From Salinispora pacifica CNR114 (GTDB lineage: Bacteria > Actinomycetota > Actinomycetes > Mycobacteriales > Micromonosporaceae), in contig NZ_AZWO01000006.1 of the NCBI RefSeq assembly GCF_000514775.1, forward strand, positions 62,001 to 126,000: 64,000 bases of DNA, in the 5' to 3' direction. Positions 31,034 through 38,436 of the stretch are shown in pieces; within the stretch, counting starts at the first letter, position 1, and the number at the start of each line of letters is the position of its first letter. The notes under the pieces are model-generated. The model saw only the letters and a list, made by a program, of their open reading frames with translations. It made no database searches and had not been told where the DNA came from. The position numbers and the translations under genes are program-made.

Positions 31034-31812
31034 GCCGAACCAGCCAGGGTGAGCGGCCCGGGCGCGTCGGTGGCCGGTGGCACCGCCCGGAGTCGCCCGG
31101 CGCCGGAACGCCCCGTGGGCGAAGCCGCCCGGGTGCCGCCGGTCGAATCCGGAACCACCCGGGTCGAACCAGCACCGGGCAGCCAGATCGTCACCTCCCG
31201 GGGACGGGTGGCGGCGCCCCGCCCCCGCGCCGCCACGGTGACCTCCCGCCGCCGCAGCCGGCCCCGGCCGACACCGACTCCCTGCCAGACTCCCCGGGTC
31301 ACCTGAAGGGTCAGGTCGGCGCCGTCCCACCGTCCGTACGGGACGAGGACGCTGCCCCGCTGCCGGGCCCGCGCCGCCAGTCGACTGGCGACCGACGCGG
31401 ACACTGTGGCCGGGACGGCGGCGACCACGACGTCCACCCCGTCGATCAGCGTGGCGACGACGGTGGCCCACTCGGGTCCTGGATGCGGCACGAGGGCGAG
31501 CCGGTCCAGGGCGATCCCGAGCTCGGCGGCGGCGACCGCCCCGAGGGTCGGCACCCCGACCACGGCGCACCACGAGCCGGCCCGGGACGCCTCGGCGAGC
31601 AGCGCCAGGGCCAGGGAGGTGGCGCCGCTGTGCCGGAGCTGGCCAGCGGCGACCGAAATCGTGCTGCCGCGGCGTAGCCCCCGGTTGGGCAGCAGGCCGG
31701 TCAGCTCGGGGGCGACCGGCAGCACCCGCTGCCCCCCGATCGGGTCCGGCGCACTCGCCGGACGCACCAGACCCGCCAACGCGGCGGAACCGACCACCAT
31801 GCGGCCCGCCAT
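31030..31812 (-). CDS. imuA': ImuA'-like RecA-fold mutasome protein
   Basis: A 260-residue degenerate RecA-like protein. Around GSTISVAAGQLRHSGATSLA it shows a P-loop position where the canonical GxxxxGK(T/S) is not clearly conserved, as in ImuA'. Then come GSWCAVVGVPTLGAVAAAELG and VVVAAVPATVSASVASRLAARA, followed by a basic, probably disordered C-terminus. In mycobacteria ImuA' works with ImuB and DnaE2. ATG at 31812 is chosen because GGGGGTAGGG lies just upstream; an ATG at 31857 would overlap the probable -10. It overlaps imuB by 4 nt. Confidence 0.82.
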   Translation of the reverse strand: MAGRMVVGSAALAGLVRPASAPDPIGGQRVLPVAPELTGLLPNRGLRRGSTISVAAGQLRHSGATSLALALLAEASRAGSWCAVVGVPTLGAVAAAELGIALDRLALVPHPGPEWATVVATLIDGVDVVVAAVPATVSASVASRLAARARQRGSVLVPYGRWDGADLTLQVTRGVWQGVGVGRGRLRRREVTVAARGRGAATRPREVTIWLPGAGSTRVVPDSTGGTRAASPTGRSGAGRLRAVPPATDAPGPLTLAGSA

Positions 31813-31853
31813 CGGCCCTACCCCCTGTCGTGCTGTTGTACTGATGGACCAGC

Positions 31854-31881
31854 GCATTACAAATAGCTCAAGAACTCACAA
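31854..31881 (-). promoter_or_regulatory. Candidate imuA' promoter
   Basis: TTGTGA (31881-31876), 16 nt, TAATGC (31859-31854) on the minus strand, within an unusually AT-rich stretch between the HEPN gene and imuA'. No LexA box overlaps it. Confidence 0.4.
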
Positions 31882-31937
31882 AACGGACTTATTAGAAGAA
31901 TCTCTGCTACTACCAGCACCCTCGGTGGCGCCGCGAC

Positions 31938-32387
31938 TCAGGCCGCCCGGCCCTCCGGGGGCGGCGCCTGCGCCACACCCAACGCGGCCTCCACCACCAG
32001 CACGAACTCCTCGGCGGCACGCAGCAGGTCGTCGGCCTCCCGGGCGGTGACGACCCGCGGGATGCCAGCCTCGGCAGCGGCGCGCTTACTGGCGGCCAGG
32101 GCAAAGAACCGGGCCCACTCGTCGAGCTCGGGGGCGACACCGGAGAGCAGGACCCAGACACTGGTAACCCGGCTACGCCGAGTCGGCACGGGGCGAGCAT
32201 GGACGGCGAGCAGCGCCGCGGCGGCCCGCAGAGCCGCCAGGTGGGCCGCCGCGTAGCGGAGACCGTCGGGGCCAGTGCGGGCAGCTTCGACGAGCCCGCA
32301 ACGGGCCACCGCGAGGAGCTGGACAGGGGTGCGCTGCGGCAGCACGTGAGCCGGCACCGTCGGCACTGGAGCTGGGTTGATCGGCAT
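31938..32387 (-). CDS. SAV_6107-type HEPN domain protein
   Basis: A 149-residue, Ala-rich all-helical protein. The segment RYAAAHLAALRAAAALLAVHARP contains an Arg-x4-His, the catalytic-type motif of HEPN nucleases; the rest (ELDEWARFFALAASKRAAAEAG and EADDLLRAAEEFVLVVEAALG) fits the helical bundle of the SAV_6107 family. ATG at 32387 has GGAGGAG 9 nt upstream. It is upstream of and co-directional with imuA'-imuB-dnaE2, 125 nt away. Whether it has RNase activity or is a mutasome accessory is unknown. Family call from memory of the signature; moderate certainty. Confidence 0.68.
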   Translation of the reverse strand: MPINPAPVPTVPAHVLPQRTPVQLLAVARCGLVEAARTGPDGLRYAAAHLAALRAAAALLAVHARPVPTRRSRVTSVWVLLSGVAPELDEWARFFALAASKRAAAEAGIPRVVTAREADDLLRAAEEFVLVVEAALGVAQAPPPEGRAA

Positions 32388-32937
32388 GCGCTGTCTCCTC
32401 CAGGGGCCAAGGCGCCACCCGACGGACCTGATCCGCCGGCGGACCGCCGGGTCGAGTGGTGCGGAGGAAGACGCACCGGCGGGGCCGGCCGGGCGTGGAC
32501 GCTTCCCCACACCACACCCGGCCGGCATGACCAGCAGGTTCGTCGCCCGCCACCCGGGGGTCGAGGGCGGCGGGCGACGCTCCCGCCTGACGGACCGGGG
32601 CTCGCGACCGCCCACGGCCCTGGGCGCGACCCGCGGCGCCGCACCCGCCCGGAGCAGCGCCGCGAAACACCACTCCGGAGGTCAGAACGAGCATGCGAAG
32701 CAAACCTCGGTATCGAACACCCGTTCTAACTACTGCTGACAGTACACCCTCCGGTCGACAAAAACACAACGTGTGCCACACATCGCCGCACGTCGGACGG
32801 GTCGCCGGCCGCCGTACCACCGCAGTCAACCTGGCGGCCGGACCGCCGTGGCCGCCACCTCGGGCTCGCCACCCACCGGCCACCACCGCTGGCGTGGTCA
32901 ACGAAGGCGCCCGGGGCGCACCGGGAAGAATGGCCGG
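32388..32937. other. 550-nt gene-free region between HEPN gene and ybaK
   Basis: Divergent intergenic region. It holds the LexA-box match at 32713-32728 and an AT-richer core (about 32690-32790). Open frames on the minus strand (for example from an ATG at 32696) read into the HEPN gene out of frame and have no coding bias, so I do not call them. Confidence 0.5.
32713..32728. promoter_or_regulatory. LexA (SOS) box
   Basis: TCGAACACCCGTTCTA matches the Gram-positive LexA consensus TCGAAC-N4-GTTCGA with one mismatch at position 15. It lies about 326 nt upstream of the HEPN gene that heads the mutasome cluster and about 210 nt upstream of ybaK. Control of the mutasome by LexA is known in mycobacteria; this site is the only strong match I saw near the cluster. 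Confidence 0.7.
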
Positions 32938-33426
32938 ATGCACCCACACCCGAAAGTACGAGCGACACAGGAGGCGCTGGACGGCGCTGGCGCACTCGAC
33001 GGCGCTGGCGCACCCAGCCTGGTTCGCCTGTTGCCCGACGCCGTCCACACCGCCGCGGCGGCCGCCGCCGCCCTCGAAGTCGAGATCGGGCAGATCGCCA
33101 ACTCCCTGGTCTTCGAGACAGCCGACGGGCCACTGCTCGTGCTGACCTCCGGAGCGCACCGGGTGGACACCGTCGGCCTCGCCGCGGCGATCGGCGTCCC
33201 CCGACTCCGGCGGGCCACGCCGGAGTTCGTCCGCGAACACACCGGACAGGTCATCGGTGGAGTCGCCCCGGTCGGCCACCCCCAGCCGCTACGCACCCTG
33301 GTGGACACCACCCTCGACAAGTACGACGAGATCTGGGCCGCTGGCGGCGTACCCCGCGCGGTCTTCCCCACCACCTATCCGGAGCTGCTGCGGGTGACCG
33401 GCGGCACACCGGCCGAGGTGGCGTGA
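32938..33426 (+). CDS. YbaK/ProX-type aminoacyl-tRNA deacylase
   Basis: A 162-residue YbaK/EbsC domain protein, related to the trans-editing enzymes that hydrolyse mischarged Cys- or Ala-tRNA-Pro. The conserved QIANSLVFETADGPLLVLTSG, VREHTGQVIGGVAPVGH and YDEIWAAGGVPRAVFPTTY blocks are present. ATG at 32938 follows GGGAAG by about 10 nt. An 18-nt in-frame duplication near the N-terminus (32980-33015) repeats Asp-Gly-Ala-Gly-Ala. It is followed within 6 nt by the CrtA-like gene, so it may head that transcript without functional relation. Confidence 0.9.
   Translation: MHPHPKVRATQEALDGAGALDGAGAPSLVRLLPDAVHTAAAAAAALEVEIGQIANSLVFETADGPLLVLTSGAHRVDTVGLAAAIGVPRLRRATPEFVREHTGQVIGGVAPVGHPQPLRTLVDTTLDKYDEIWAAGGVPRAVFPTTYPELLRVTGGTPAEVA
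32980..33015 (+). repeat. 18-nt in-frame tandem duplication in ybaK
   Basis: GACGGCGCTGGCGCACTC (32980-32997) is repeated at 32998-33015 with one change, doubling DGAGAL to DGAGALDGAGAP before the conserved domain. Confidence 0.85.
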
Positions 33427-33432
33427 GCGGGC

Positions 33433-34191
33433 TTGTCGAACGAGCCACGCCCGGTCAACCGCCGGGCGCCGGTCCCCGAGTTGGTCACCCTGCATGTGTG
33501 GCGGACCAGCCGAGCCGGGCTGCCCCGGGCGCTGGCCCGGATGGCAGCCGACCCGCGCCGGCTCCGCGCGCTGCCCGGCGTCCGCTTCGCCAAACTGCTC
33601 GGCACCGGGACCGGCACCGGCTTCGGTCCACGCGACGCGGACCTGACCCGGTGGGCGGCGCTGACCGTGTGGGACTCCCCCGCCGCGGCCACCGGCTTCG
33701 CCGGCTCCCCGGTGGGACGGGCCTGGGCACGCATCGCCCGCGCCGCCGTCCGGATCGACCTACGCCCGCTCACCAGCCGGGGCGAGTGGTCCGGCCGGCA
33801 GCCGTTCGGCGACCCGCCAGGCGGGCGATCCAACGGCCCGGTGCTGGCACTGACCCGGGCCCGGCTCCGCCCCGCCCGGGCGGTCACCTTCTGGCAGGCG
33901 GTACCCCCGGTGGCCCGCGCGCTGCACACCGCACCCGGCCTGCTCGCCCGCTTCGGCGTCGGCGAGGCGCCGCTGGGCTGGCAGGGCACGGTCAGCGTGT
34001 GGCGCACCCCGGCGGAGCTGGTCGCATTCGCGTACCGTCACCCCGAGCATCGTGCCGCGATCAGGCGAACCCCCACCGCGGGGTGGTACGCGGAGGAGCT
34101 CTTCGCCCGGTTCGAGGTACGCGACGTGGTCGGTGACCGGACGGTGCTGGGCTGGACCACGGACGGCGGAACGAAGGTGGGAACGGCATGA
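33433..34191 (+). CDS. CrtA-like spheroidene monooxygenase homolog
   Basis: A 252-residue homolog of CrtA, the oxygenase that oxidises C-2 of acyclic carotenoid ends in purple bacteria. Matching blocks are LLGTGTGTGFGP, DLRPLTSRGEWSGRQPF, GPVLALTRARLRP, FWQAVPPVAR, FGVGEAPLGWQ and GWYAEELFARFEV. Start is TTG at 33433; an out-of-frame GTG at 33423 opens a shadow frame. It is followed by GNAT, CruF, a glycosyltransferase and a desaturase on overlapping or close frames, placing it in an acyclic-end carotenoid pathway. A probable role is 2'-oxygenation of the psi end; whether a hydroxyl or keto group results cannot be told. Confidence 0.82.
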   Translation: MSNEPRPVNRRAPVPELVTLHVWRTSRAGLPRALARMAADPRRLRALPGVRFAKLLGTGTGTGFGPRDADLTRWAALTVWDSPAAATGFAGSPVGRAWARIARAAVRIDLRPLTSRGEWSGRQPFGDPPGGRSNGPVLALTRARLRPARAVTFWQAVPPVARALHTAPGLLARFGVGEAPLGWQGTVSVWRTPAELVAFAYRHPEHRAAIRRTPTAGWYAEELFARFEVRDVVGDRTVLGWTTDGGTKVGTA

Positions 34192-34757
34192 GGCTGGTGC
34201 GGTGGACACCGGACGACCTCGTTCGGCGGCTGGACGACGTGGTGGCCGTCTACGGCGAGGCGATGGGGTACCGCGCCGACCTACTCAGGGCGCGGCGCGG
34301 CTACATCGCCTCCCACGTCCGCCGCCCCGGCTTCCGCGCCGTCGCCAGCCTCACCTCCGAAGGCCACCTGGCCGGATTCGGCTACGGATACCACGGGAAG
34401 CCCGGCCAGTGGTGGCACGACCAGGTGGGGCGGATGCTGGACCCGGCCACCCGCCGCCGCTGGCTGGCCAGCTGCTTCGAGGTGGTCGAGCTGCACGTCC
34501 GACCACCCGCGCAGGGGCACGGGCTGGGCGCCAGCCAGCTGCGCGCCCTGCTCGGGATAGCAGAGGGGAGCACCACCCTGTTGTCCACCCCGGAGGCGGA
34601 CGAGCAGCACTCCCGGGCCTGGCGACTGTACCGACGCTTCGGCTTCGTTGACGTCCTGCGCGACTTCCGCTTCCCCGGTGACGAACGTCTGTTCGGGGTA
34701 CTCGGCCGGGACCTGCCGCTCCCGCCACCCGCCGCCTCCGGGAGGGCCCCCACATGA
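34188..34757 (+). CDS. GNAT-family N-acetyltransferase
   Basis: A 189-residue GNAT protein. The acetyl-CoA loop region reads VVELHVRPPAQGHGLGASQLRALL (motif A, Q/R-x-x-G-x-G/A), and motif B is RAWRLYRRFGFVDVLRDFRFPGD. Its ATG overlaps the crtA-like stop (ATGA), and its TGA overlaps the cruF ATG, so it is embedded in the carotenoid operon. Substrate unknown; a link to pigment synthesis is inferred only from position. Confidence 0.88.
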   Translation: MRLVRWTPDDLVRRLDDVVAVYGEAMGYRADLLRARRGYIASHVRRPGFRAVASLTSEGHLAGFGYGYHGKPGQWWHDQVGRMLDPATRRRWLASCFEVVELHVRPPAQGHGLGASQLRALLGIAEGSTTLLSTPEADEQHSRAWRLYRRFGFVDVLRDFRFPGDERLFGVLGRDLPLPPPAASGRAPT

Positions 34758-35632
34758 CCCGGCCCGCCGCCCTGCCAGGGCAGGCCCTCCGGACCGTCTG
34801 GGCGCTGTTGGCCGTGCTGGTACTAGCGCAGATCTGCTACCCCCTGACCACGGGGCAGACCCGGGCCCGGCTGACCGTCGCCACCGTCCTGCTCGGCTAC
34901 CTGCTCTCGGTCGGCCACGCGCTGCTCAGCCGGGGTCCTCGGACGGCGGCGGCGTTGCTCGCCGTGGTCACCGGCGGCGGCTTCGCCATCGAGGCGCTCG
35001 GCGTGGCCACCGGGTTCCCGTTCGGCAGCTACGACTACGCGGAGCAGCTCGGGCCGAAGCTGGCCGGAGTACCGCTGATCATCCCCCTCGCCTGGACCTG
35101 GATGGCCTGGCCCGCCTGGCTGACCGCGGTCCGCCTCACCGGTGGTGGGCCGACCGGGGGCACCGGGCCGGCTGTCCGCCGAATCGCGCTGGCAGCGGTC
35201 GGACTGGCCGCCTGGGATCTCTTCCTCGACCCGCAGATGGTCGCCGAGGGGCACTGGGTCTGGCGGAACGCCACCCCCGCGCTGCCCGGCCTGCCCGGCA
35301 TCCCCATCAGCAACTACCTGGGCTGGCTGCTCTTCGCGGTGCTGGTGATGGCCGCCCTGCGGCCACTGGCCGGCACCGCCGTGGCCACCACCGACAGCCG
35401 CGACGCTCCGATGCTCGCGCTCTATCTGTGGACGTACGGCTCCAGCGTGCTGGCCCACGCCGTCTTCCTCGGCCTGCCCGCCTCAGCCGGGTGGGGCGCA
35501 GCGGTCATGGCGCTGACCGCGGTGCCGCTGGCGGTGACGCTGCTGCCCCGACGCATCCGGCCGACGCTGCTGCCTCGACGCGGCCGGACAGCACCGCCGG
35601 GACGACAGCGTCGCGCCGGCACGTCGGTATGA
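34754..35632 (+). CDS. cruF: CruF, carotenoid 1',2'-hydratase
   Basis: A 292-residue polytopic membrane protein (DUF422) with about eight hydrophobic segments and the family block GVATGFPFGSYDYAEQLGPK, followed by VPLIIPLAWTWMAWPAW and WDLFLDPQMVAEGHWVW. CruF adds water across the 1',2' double bond of psi end groups, giving the 1'-hydroxyl that a glycosyltransferase can use. ATG overlaps the GNAT stop. The basic C-terminal tail is probably cytoplasmic. Confidence 0.92.
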   Translation: MTRPAALPGQALRTVWALLAVLVLAQICYPLTTGQTRARLTVATVLLGYLLSVGHALLSRGPRTAAALLAVVTGGGFAIEALGVATGFPFGSYDYAEQLGPKLAGVPLIIPLAWTWMAWPAWLTAVRLTGGGPTGGTGPAVRRIALAAVGLAAWDLFLDPQMVAEGHWVWRNATPALPGLPGIPISNYLGWLLFAVLVMAALRPLAGTAVATTDSRDAPMLALYLWTYGSSVLAHAVFLGLPASAGWGAAVMALTAVPLAVTLLPRRIRPTLLPRRGRTAPPGRQRRAGTSV

Positions 35633-35684
35633 GCGATCCGGCCCGGCGTCGCACCGCCGGCCCCCACCGAGGTGGGGCGCCGGC

Positions 35685-36812
35685 ATGATCCTGTTGCTGG
35701 CGATCCTGGCCGGCGTGGCCACGCTGACCACACACACCCTGGTCAATGCGGGCCGTTGGCTGCGCCGTCCGGTAGGGACGCCGGCGAGGGTGACCGAACC
35801 GGTGGCGGTGCTGCTGCCGCTGCGCGACGAGGCCGCCCGGGTCACCCCATGCCTGCGCGCGCTGCTGGCCCAGCGCGGTGTGCCGCAGCTACAGATCGTG
35901 GTACTCGACGACGGGTCAACCGACGGCACCCGCGAGGTCGTCCGCACGGTCGTCGGCGACGACCCTCGGGTCACCCTGCTCGACGGCGGCGCTCCACCTC
36001 CGGGTTGGCTGGGCAAACCGCACGCCTGCTGGCAGCTCGCCGCCCGGGCCGACCCGGCCGCCACCGTGCTGGTCTTCGTCGACGCCGACGTGGTGCTCGC
36101 CCCCCACGCCGTGGCCGCGGCGGTCGGCGAGCTACGGGCCGCGCGGGTGACGCTGCTGTCGCCGTACCCCCGGATCCTGGTCACGACGGTGGCCGACCGG
36201 CTGGTTCAGCCGCTGTTGCAGTGGTTGTGGCTGACGTTCCTGCCGCTGCCCGCGATGGAGCGGTCGGCCCGGCCGTCCCTGGCCGCGGCCGGTGGACAGT
36301 TCCTGGTCGTGGACCGGGCCGGATACACCACCGCCGGTGGACACGCGGCGGTGAACGACCGGGTTCTGGAGGATGTCGAGTTGGCCCGGGCGGTCAAGCG
36401 GTCCGGCGGCCAGATCGCCCTCGCCGACGGCTCACGGCTGGCCACCTGTCGGATGTACGACGACTGGCCACAGCTACGCGACGGCTACTCGAAGTCGCTG
36501 TGGGCCTCGTTCGGTCGTCCCTCGGCGGCAGCCACGGCGGTCGCGCTGCTGCTACTGCTCTACACCGCCCCGGCGCTGGTCGTCGTGGCCGCGCTGATCG
36601 GCGGTGCACCGGGGACGGCCGCCGTCGCCGCTGGGGCCTACCTGCTCGGGGTCGCCGGGCGGGTGGTCAGCGCCCGGGCGACCGGCGGCCGGTGGTGGCC
36701 GGACGCGTTGGGGCACCCCGCGTCGGTAGCGGTCCTCGGTTGGCTGACCCTGCGGTCGTACCATCTGCGGAGGCGACGGCGCCTGAGCTGGCGGGGCCGT
36801 CCGGTCGGCTAG
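35685..36812 (+). CDS. Family 2 glycosyltransferase (CruC/CruG-like)
   Basis: A 375-residue GT2 enzyme: an N-terminal helix (ILLLAILAGVATLTTHTL), the GT-A core with VVLDDGSTDGT and FVDADVVLAP (DxD), the acceptor-side NDRVLEDVELARAVKRSGG, and two or three C-terminal membrane helices. Similar enzymes glucosylate the 1' or 2' hydroxyl of acyclic carotenoids. It lies 52 nt after cruF and 9 nt before the desaturase, so carotenoid glycosylation is the likely role. It fits the glucosylated carotenoid sioxanthin reported from Salinispora. Confidence 0.85.
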   Translation: MILLLAILAGVATLTTHTLVNAGRWLRRPVGTPARVTEPVAVLLPLRDEAARVTPCLRALLAQRGVPQLQIVVLDDGSTDGTREVVRTVVGDDPRVTLLDGGAPPPGWLGKPHACWQLAARADPAATVLVFVDADVVLAPHAVAAAVGELRAARVTLLSPYPRILVTTVADRLVQPLLQWLWLTFLPLPAMERSARPSLAAAGGQFLVVDRAGYTTAGGHAAVNDRVLEDVELARAVKRSGGQIALADGSRLATCRMYDDWPQLRDGYSKSLWASFGRPSAAATAVALLLLLYTAPALVVVAALIGGAPGTAAVAAGAYLLGVAGRVVSARATGGRWWPDALGHPASVAVLGWLTLRSYHLRRRRRLSWRGRPVG

Positions 36813-36821
36813 GAGGCACCC

Positions 36822-38309
36822 ATGGCGCGGATCGTGATCGTCGGCGCCGGGGTGGGTGGCCTGGCCACCGCCGCCCGGCTGGCCACCACCGGACACCGTG
36901 TCACCCTCCTGGAGCAGGGTGACACGGTGGGCGGCAAGCTCGGCCGGTACGTATCCGACACACCCGCCGGCCCCTTCCACTTCGACACCGGGCCCAGCCT
37001 GCTGACCCTGCCCCAGGTGTTCCACGACCTGTTCGAGGCGACCGGGGCGAAGCTCGACGAATACCTGGACCTGGTCCCGCTCGACCCGATCGTGCGACAC
37101 GTCTTCCCCCAGGGTGGACCAACTCTCGATTCGTGCGCCGACTCCGACGAGTTCGCCGCCCGCGTCGGCGCGGCCTTCGGTGAGCGGGCCGCCGCCCAGT
37201 GGCGGCGCCTCTGGCGGCGTGCCGAGCGGGTCTGGACGGCCTCGGAACGCGATGTCCTGCGCCGCCGGGTCGACTCGCCCCGGGACCTGGCGATGCTGGC
37301 CTGGCGGCTGGGTGACCTGGCCGCTATCGGGCCCGGCCGGACGCTCCGCGGACTGGGCCGTGCCCACCTGTCCGACCCCCGGCTCCGGATGCTGCTCGAC
37401 CGGTACGCGACGTACGCCGGAACTGACCCGCGCCGGGCACCGGCGGCCCTCGTCGCCGTCCCGTACGCCGAGCTGGCCTTCGGCGGCTGGTACCTCCGCG
37501 GTGGCCTGGGCACCCTCGCCGACGCCCTGCTGACCCGCTGCCTGGAACTCGGGGTGATGGTACGGACCGGCGTCCGGGTCACCCGGATCGACGCGGCGGG
37601 CGGACGGGTGCACGGCGTACGCCTCGCCGGCACCAGCGCCCCCGTGCCGGCCGATGTGGTGGTGGCCAACGTTGACGCGCTCACCCTCTACCGGGACCTG
37701 CTACCCACCCCACGACGGCTGGCCACGCTGACCGACCGCAGCCTCGCCGGCTTCGTGCTGCTGCTCGGCGTACGCGGGGACTCTGGGCTGGCCCATCACA
37801 ACGTCTTCTTCCCCGACGCCTACGACAGCGAGTTCGACGCGGTCTTCGGGGCGCCCGGGCGGGGGGTTCGGGCGCGCCCGGCCCCGGACCCGGCGGTCTT
37901 CGTCACCGTGGCCGCCGACGAAACGGTCCGCCCGGCTGGGCACGAGGCGTGGTTCGTGCTGGTCAACGCCGCTCGGCAGGGTACCGCCGCCGGTGCTGTC
38001 GACTGGCGACGCCCCGGCCTCGCCGAGGCGTACGCGGACCGGATCCTGGCCGTGTTGGCCGCGCGGGGGGTGGACGTACGGGACCGGTTGCTGTTCCGGG
38101 AGATTCGTACGCCGGCCGATCTGGGCAGTGCGACGGGTACACCGGGCGGGGCGATCTACGGCACCACGGGCGGCCTGCTCCGCCCGCCCAACCGGGGGCC
38201 GGTCCGTGGGCTGTGGCTGGTCGGTGGCTCCTGCCACCCGGGCGGCGGGCTGCCGATGGTCGCCCTCTCCGCCCAGATCGTCGCCGACTCCATCGGCCCC
38301 GCCTGGTAG
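36822..38309 (+). CDS. CrtI/CrtD-family carotenoid desaturase
   Basis: A 495-residue FAD-dependent phytoene-desaturase-family enzyme. The dinucleotide-binding motif is IVIVGAGVGGLATAARLA at the N-terminus, followed by FHFDTGPSLLTLP, RYATYAGTDPRRAPA and the C-terminal GLWLVGGSCHPGGGLPMVALS signature of carotenoid desaturases. As cruF and a glycosyltransferase are adjacent, a CrtD role (3',4'-desaturation after 1'-hydration) is more likely than phytoene desaturation, but CrtI and CrtD cannot be separated by eye. AGGAGG precedes the ATG by 5 nt. Confidence 0.88.
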   Translation: MARIVIVGAGVGGLATAARLATTGHRVTLLEQGDTVGGKLGRYVSDTPAGPFHFDTGPSLLTLPQVFHDLFEATGAKLDEYLDLVPLDPIVRHVFPQGGPTLDSCADSDEFAARVGAAFGERAAAQWRRLWRRAERVWTASERDVLRRRVDSPRDLAMLAWRLGDLAAIGPGRTLRGLGRAHLSDPRLRMLLDRYATYAGTDPRRAPAALVAVPYAELAFGGWYLRGGLGTLADALLTRCLELGVMVRTGVRVTRIDAAGGRVHGVRLAGTSAPVPADVVVANVDALTLYRDLLPTPRRLATLTDRSLAGFVLLLGVRGDSGLAHHNVFFPDAYDSEFDAVFGAPGRGVRARPAPDPAVFVTVAADETVRPAGHEAWFVLVNAARQGTAAGAVDWRRPGLAEAYADRILAVLAARGVDVRDRLLFREIRTPADLGSATGTPGGAIYGTTGGLLRPPNRGPVRGLWLVGGSCHPGGGLPMVALSAQIVADSIGPAW

Positions 38310-38436
38310 CGGACCGGGCCGGTCCGCCGACGCCTACCGCGCGGGCTCTCCCGACCACCCGCGGGCTCTCTCGGCTTCGCCGCCGCCCACCCACGGTCCC
38401 GGGCTTCGCCGGCGCGCCTCCGGTGGGGCGCGAGCG

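Noticed and set aside
32173..33279. A 368-codon minus-strand frame covering the LexA-box region
   Set aside because: Reads antisense through ybaK and out of frame through the HEPN gene; no coding character.
38310..38436. Direct repeats of GCGGGCTCTC after the desaturase gene
   Set aside because: Only two short copies in GC-rich convergent spacer DNA; not enough to call a repeat element or terminator.
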